Positions 63,401 to 64,000 of a stretch of DNA of 64,000 nucleotides are shown in pieces (positions within the stretch are counted from its first letter, which is position 1; each line of letters opens with the position of its first letter). A program made the position numbers and the translations under genes. The DNA comes from Streptomyces caelestis (lineage in GTDB: Bacteria > Actinomycetota > Actinomycetes > Streptomycetales > Streptomycetaceae): NCBI RefSeq assembly GCF_014205255.1, contig NZ_JACHNE010000001.1, forward strand, positions 8,680,001-8,744,000. The letters are read 5' to 3'. The notes beneath the pieces are model-generated. The model saw nothing but the letters and a program-made list of their open reading frames with translations. It had not been told where the DNA came from and made no database searches.

Positions 63401-63640
63401 TCACGGCCGGATGCGCTCCAGCGCGGCGGTCACGCCGCGCTCGGACTCGCGCGACCTGCCGCACACGACGTGCTTGTTCCGCCCGGCGAACCGGGCCCCG
63501 GCCGCGGGATCCGCGGCCCCGTCCGCCCACCGCGCCGACTGCAGCTCCTCGCTCAGCTCGGGCATGCGCGTCACGTCCGACACCAGCGCCCACACCCCGC
63601 CCCGACCGGCGGGCGATCCATGTCGTCACCACAGCGCAGG
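63401..63640 (-). pseudogene. SRPBCC-domain fragment
   Basis: The reverse strand reads ALVSDVTRMPELSEELQSAR followed by DPAAGARFAGRNKHVV, the N-terminal core of a START/SRPBCC domain, then diverges into VTAALERIRP with a stop. Less than half of the domain is present. It abuts the broken LLM gene. Confidence 0.55.
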
Positions 63641-63703
63641 CGCCGGTGGGCGCCGACGTGCCCCGGTGCGCGGAACCGCGCCCGCAGGGCCGCGTACGCT
63701 ACC

Positions 63704-63789
63704 GATGGCTCCGCCCCGGAAGATCGTCACGTCTGACGTGCCCCACGGCGGGGGAGCCATCACGGATGGCAGTAGCCATGCCGATCCGT
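63704..63789 (+). promoter_or_regulatory. Structured leader: two hairpins upstream of the last gene
   Basis: GATGGCTCCGCC (63704) pairs with GGCGGGGGAGCCATC (63747) around an inner CACGT..ACGTG hairpin. Next ACGGATGGCA (63762) pairs with TGCCGATCCGT (63779), with one bulged G. The block ends about 70 bases before the ATG at 63861. It could be a 5'-UTR regulator or a terminator of the preceding region; I recognise no riboswitch class. Confidence 0.4.
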
Positions 63790-63860
63790 CGGCGGGCACC
63801 ATGTTTCACGGCCGGGCGCGGTCTGGAAGGTCCGCCCGCGCCTTTGAGCGGAGGGACCAC

Positions 63861-64000
63861 ATGGGATCGGCGATGAGCGAGCGGAATCACCGCCGGCAGA
63901 GATGGGCGGCCAGGGGAGCCCTGGCCGCGGTCGCGCTGGCGGCGCTGCTGCCCCTCGTGTCCGGCGGCCTGAAAGGACTGCTGCTGCTCGCGGCAGGCCT
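63861..64000 (+). CDS. Membrane protein, N-terminal part (cut by window edge)
   Basis: ATG 63861 after GAGGGACC begins MGSAMSERNHRRQRWAARGA, then a hydrophobic helix LAAVALAALLPLVSGG and the start of another, LKGLLLLAAGL. Only 46 codons are visible. Positive residues before the first helix fit a membrane protein; no family can be assigned. Confidence 0.7.
   Translation, partial: MGSAMSERNHRRQRWAARGALAAVALAALLPLVSGGLKGLLLLAAG

Overview
The window is high-GC actinobacterial DNA that reads as a Streptomyces chromosome. Evidence includes a conservon (cvnABCD plus two P450s), SpoIIE/PP2C phosphatases with PAS/GAF sensors, a GAF-ANTAR protein, a LAXTG sortase substrate, an AA10 lytic polysaccharide monooxygenase with a CebR-type operator, many GTG/TTG starts with AGGAGG-like ribosome sites, and very G/C-rich third codon positions.

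Layout. 0-3 kb: partial dienelactone hydrolase-like gene, Sua5/YciO protein and a PucR-like regulator. 3-8.4 kb: leftward conservon operon cvnA-cvnB-cvnC-cvnD-P450(CYP157-like)-P450(CYP154-like), every junction overlapping. 8.6-16.6 kb: small conserved genes, a P-loop kinase, a frameshifted gene, a phospholipase C pseudogene, catalase, fructosamine kinase. 17-27 kb: nine-gene rightward cluster for a heptose-containing glycoconjugate (nucleotide-sugar SDR, carbamoyltransferase, four glycosyltransferases, GmhB-like HAD phosphatase, GmhA, HldE). 27-38 kb: MFS exporter, hemerythrin, DoxX, M20 peptidase, a ~60-bp tandem-repeat array, an Orn/Lys/Arg decarboxylase-fold enzyme, PhoD, a phosphoesterase/BON pair, a nucleotidyltransferase and two enzyme relics. 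38.8-46 kb: giant P-type ATPase with a small partner gene, SRPBCC protein, flavodoxin-like protein, BrkB-family membrane protein. 46-53 kb: decayed MmcQ gene, GNAT, AA10 LPMO, sortase-anchored DUF1996 protein, TauE-like and EamA transporters, chitosanase relic. 53-60 kb: ankyrin protein, a broken and an intact SpoIIE phosphatase flanking a GAF-ANTAR protein. 60-64 kb: AMIN-like secreted protein, CelD-type acetyltransferase, lipoprotein, two more relics and the start of a membrane protein.

How the genes work together. The conservon is a membrane-linked GTPase switch with two P450s in the same transcript. The sugar cluster holds the isomerase, kinase/adenylyltransferase and phosphatase steps to an ADP-heptose plus a GT9-family transferase, in a host without LPS. 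The LPMO and wall-anchored protein look like polymer degradation and surface functions. At least eight genes are broken or relics, several of them secreted enzymes (phospholipase C, chitosanase, chitin-binding module, arginine deiminase-like). Three of the frameshifts sit in 5-6 nt G/C runs, so base-call error must be separated from real decay.
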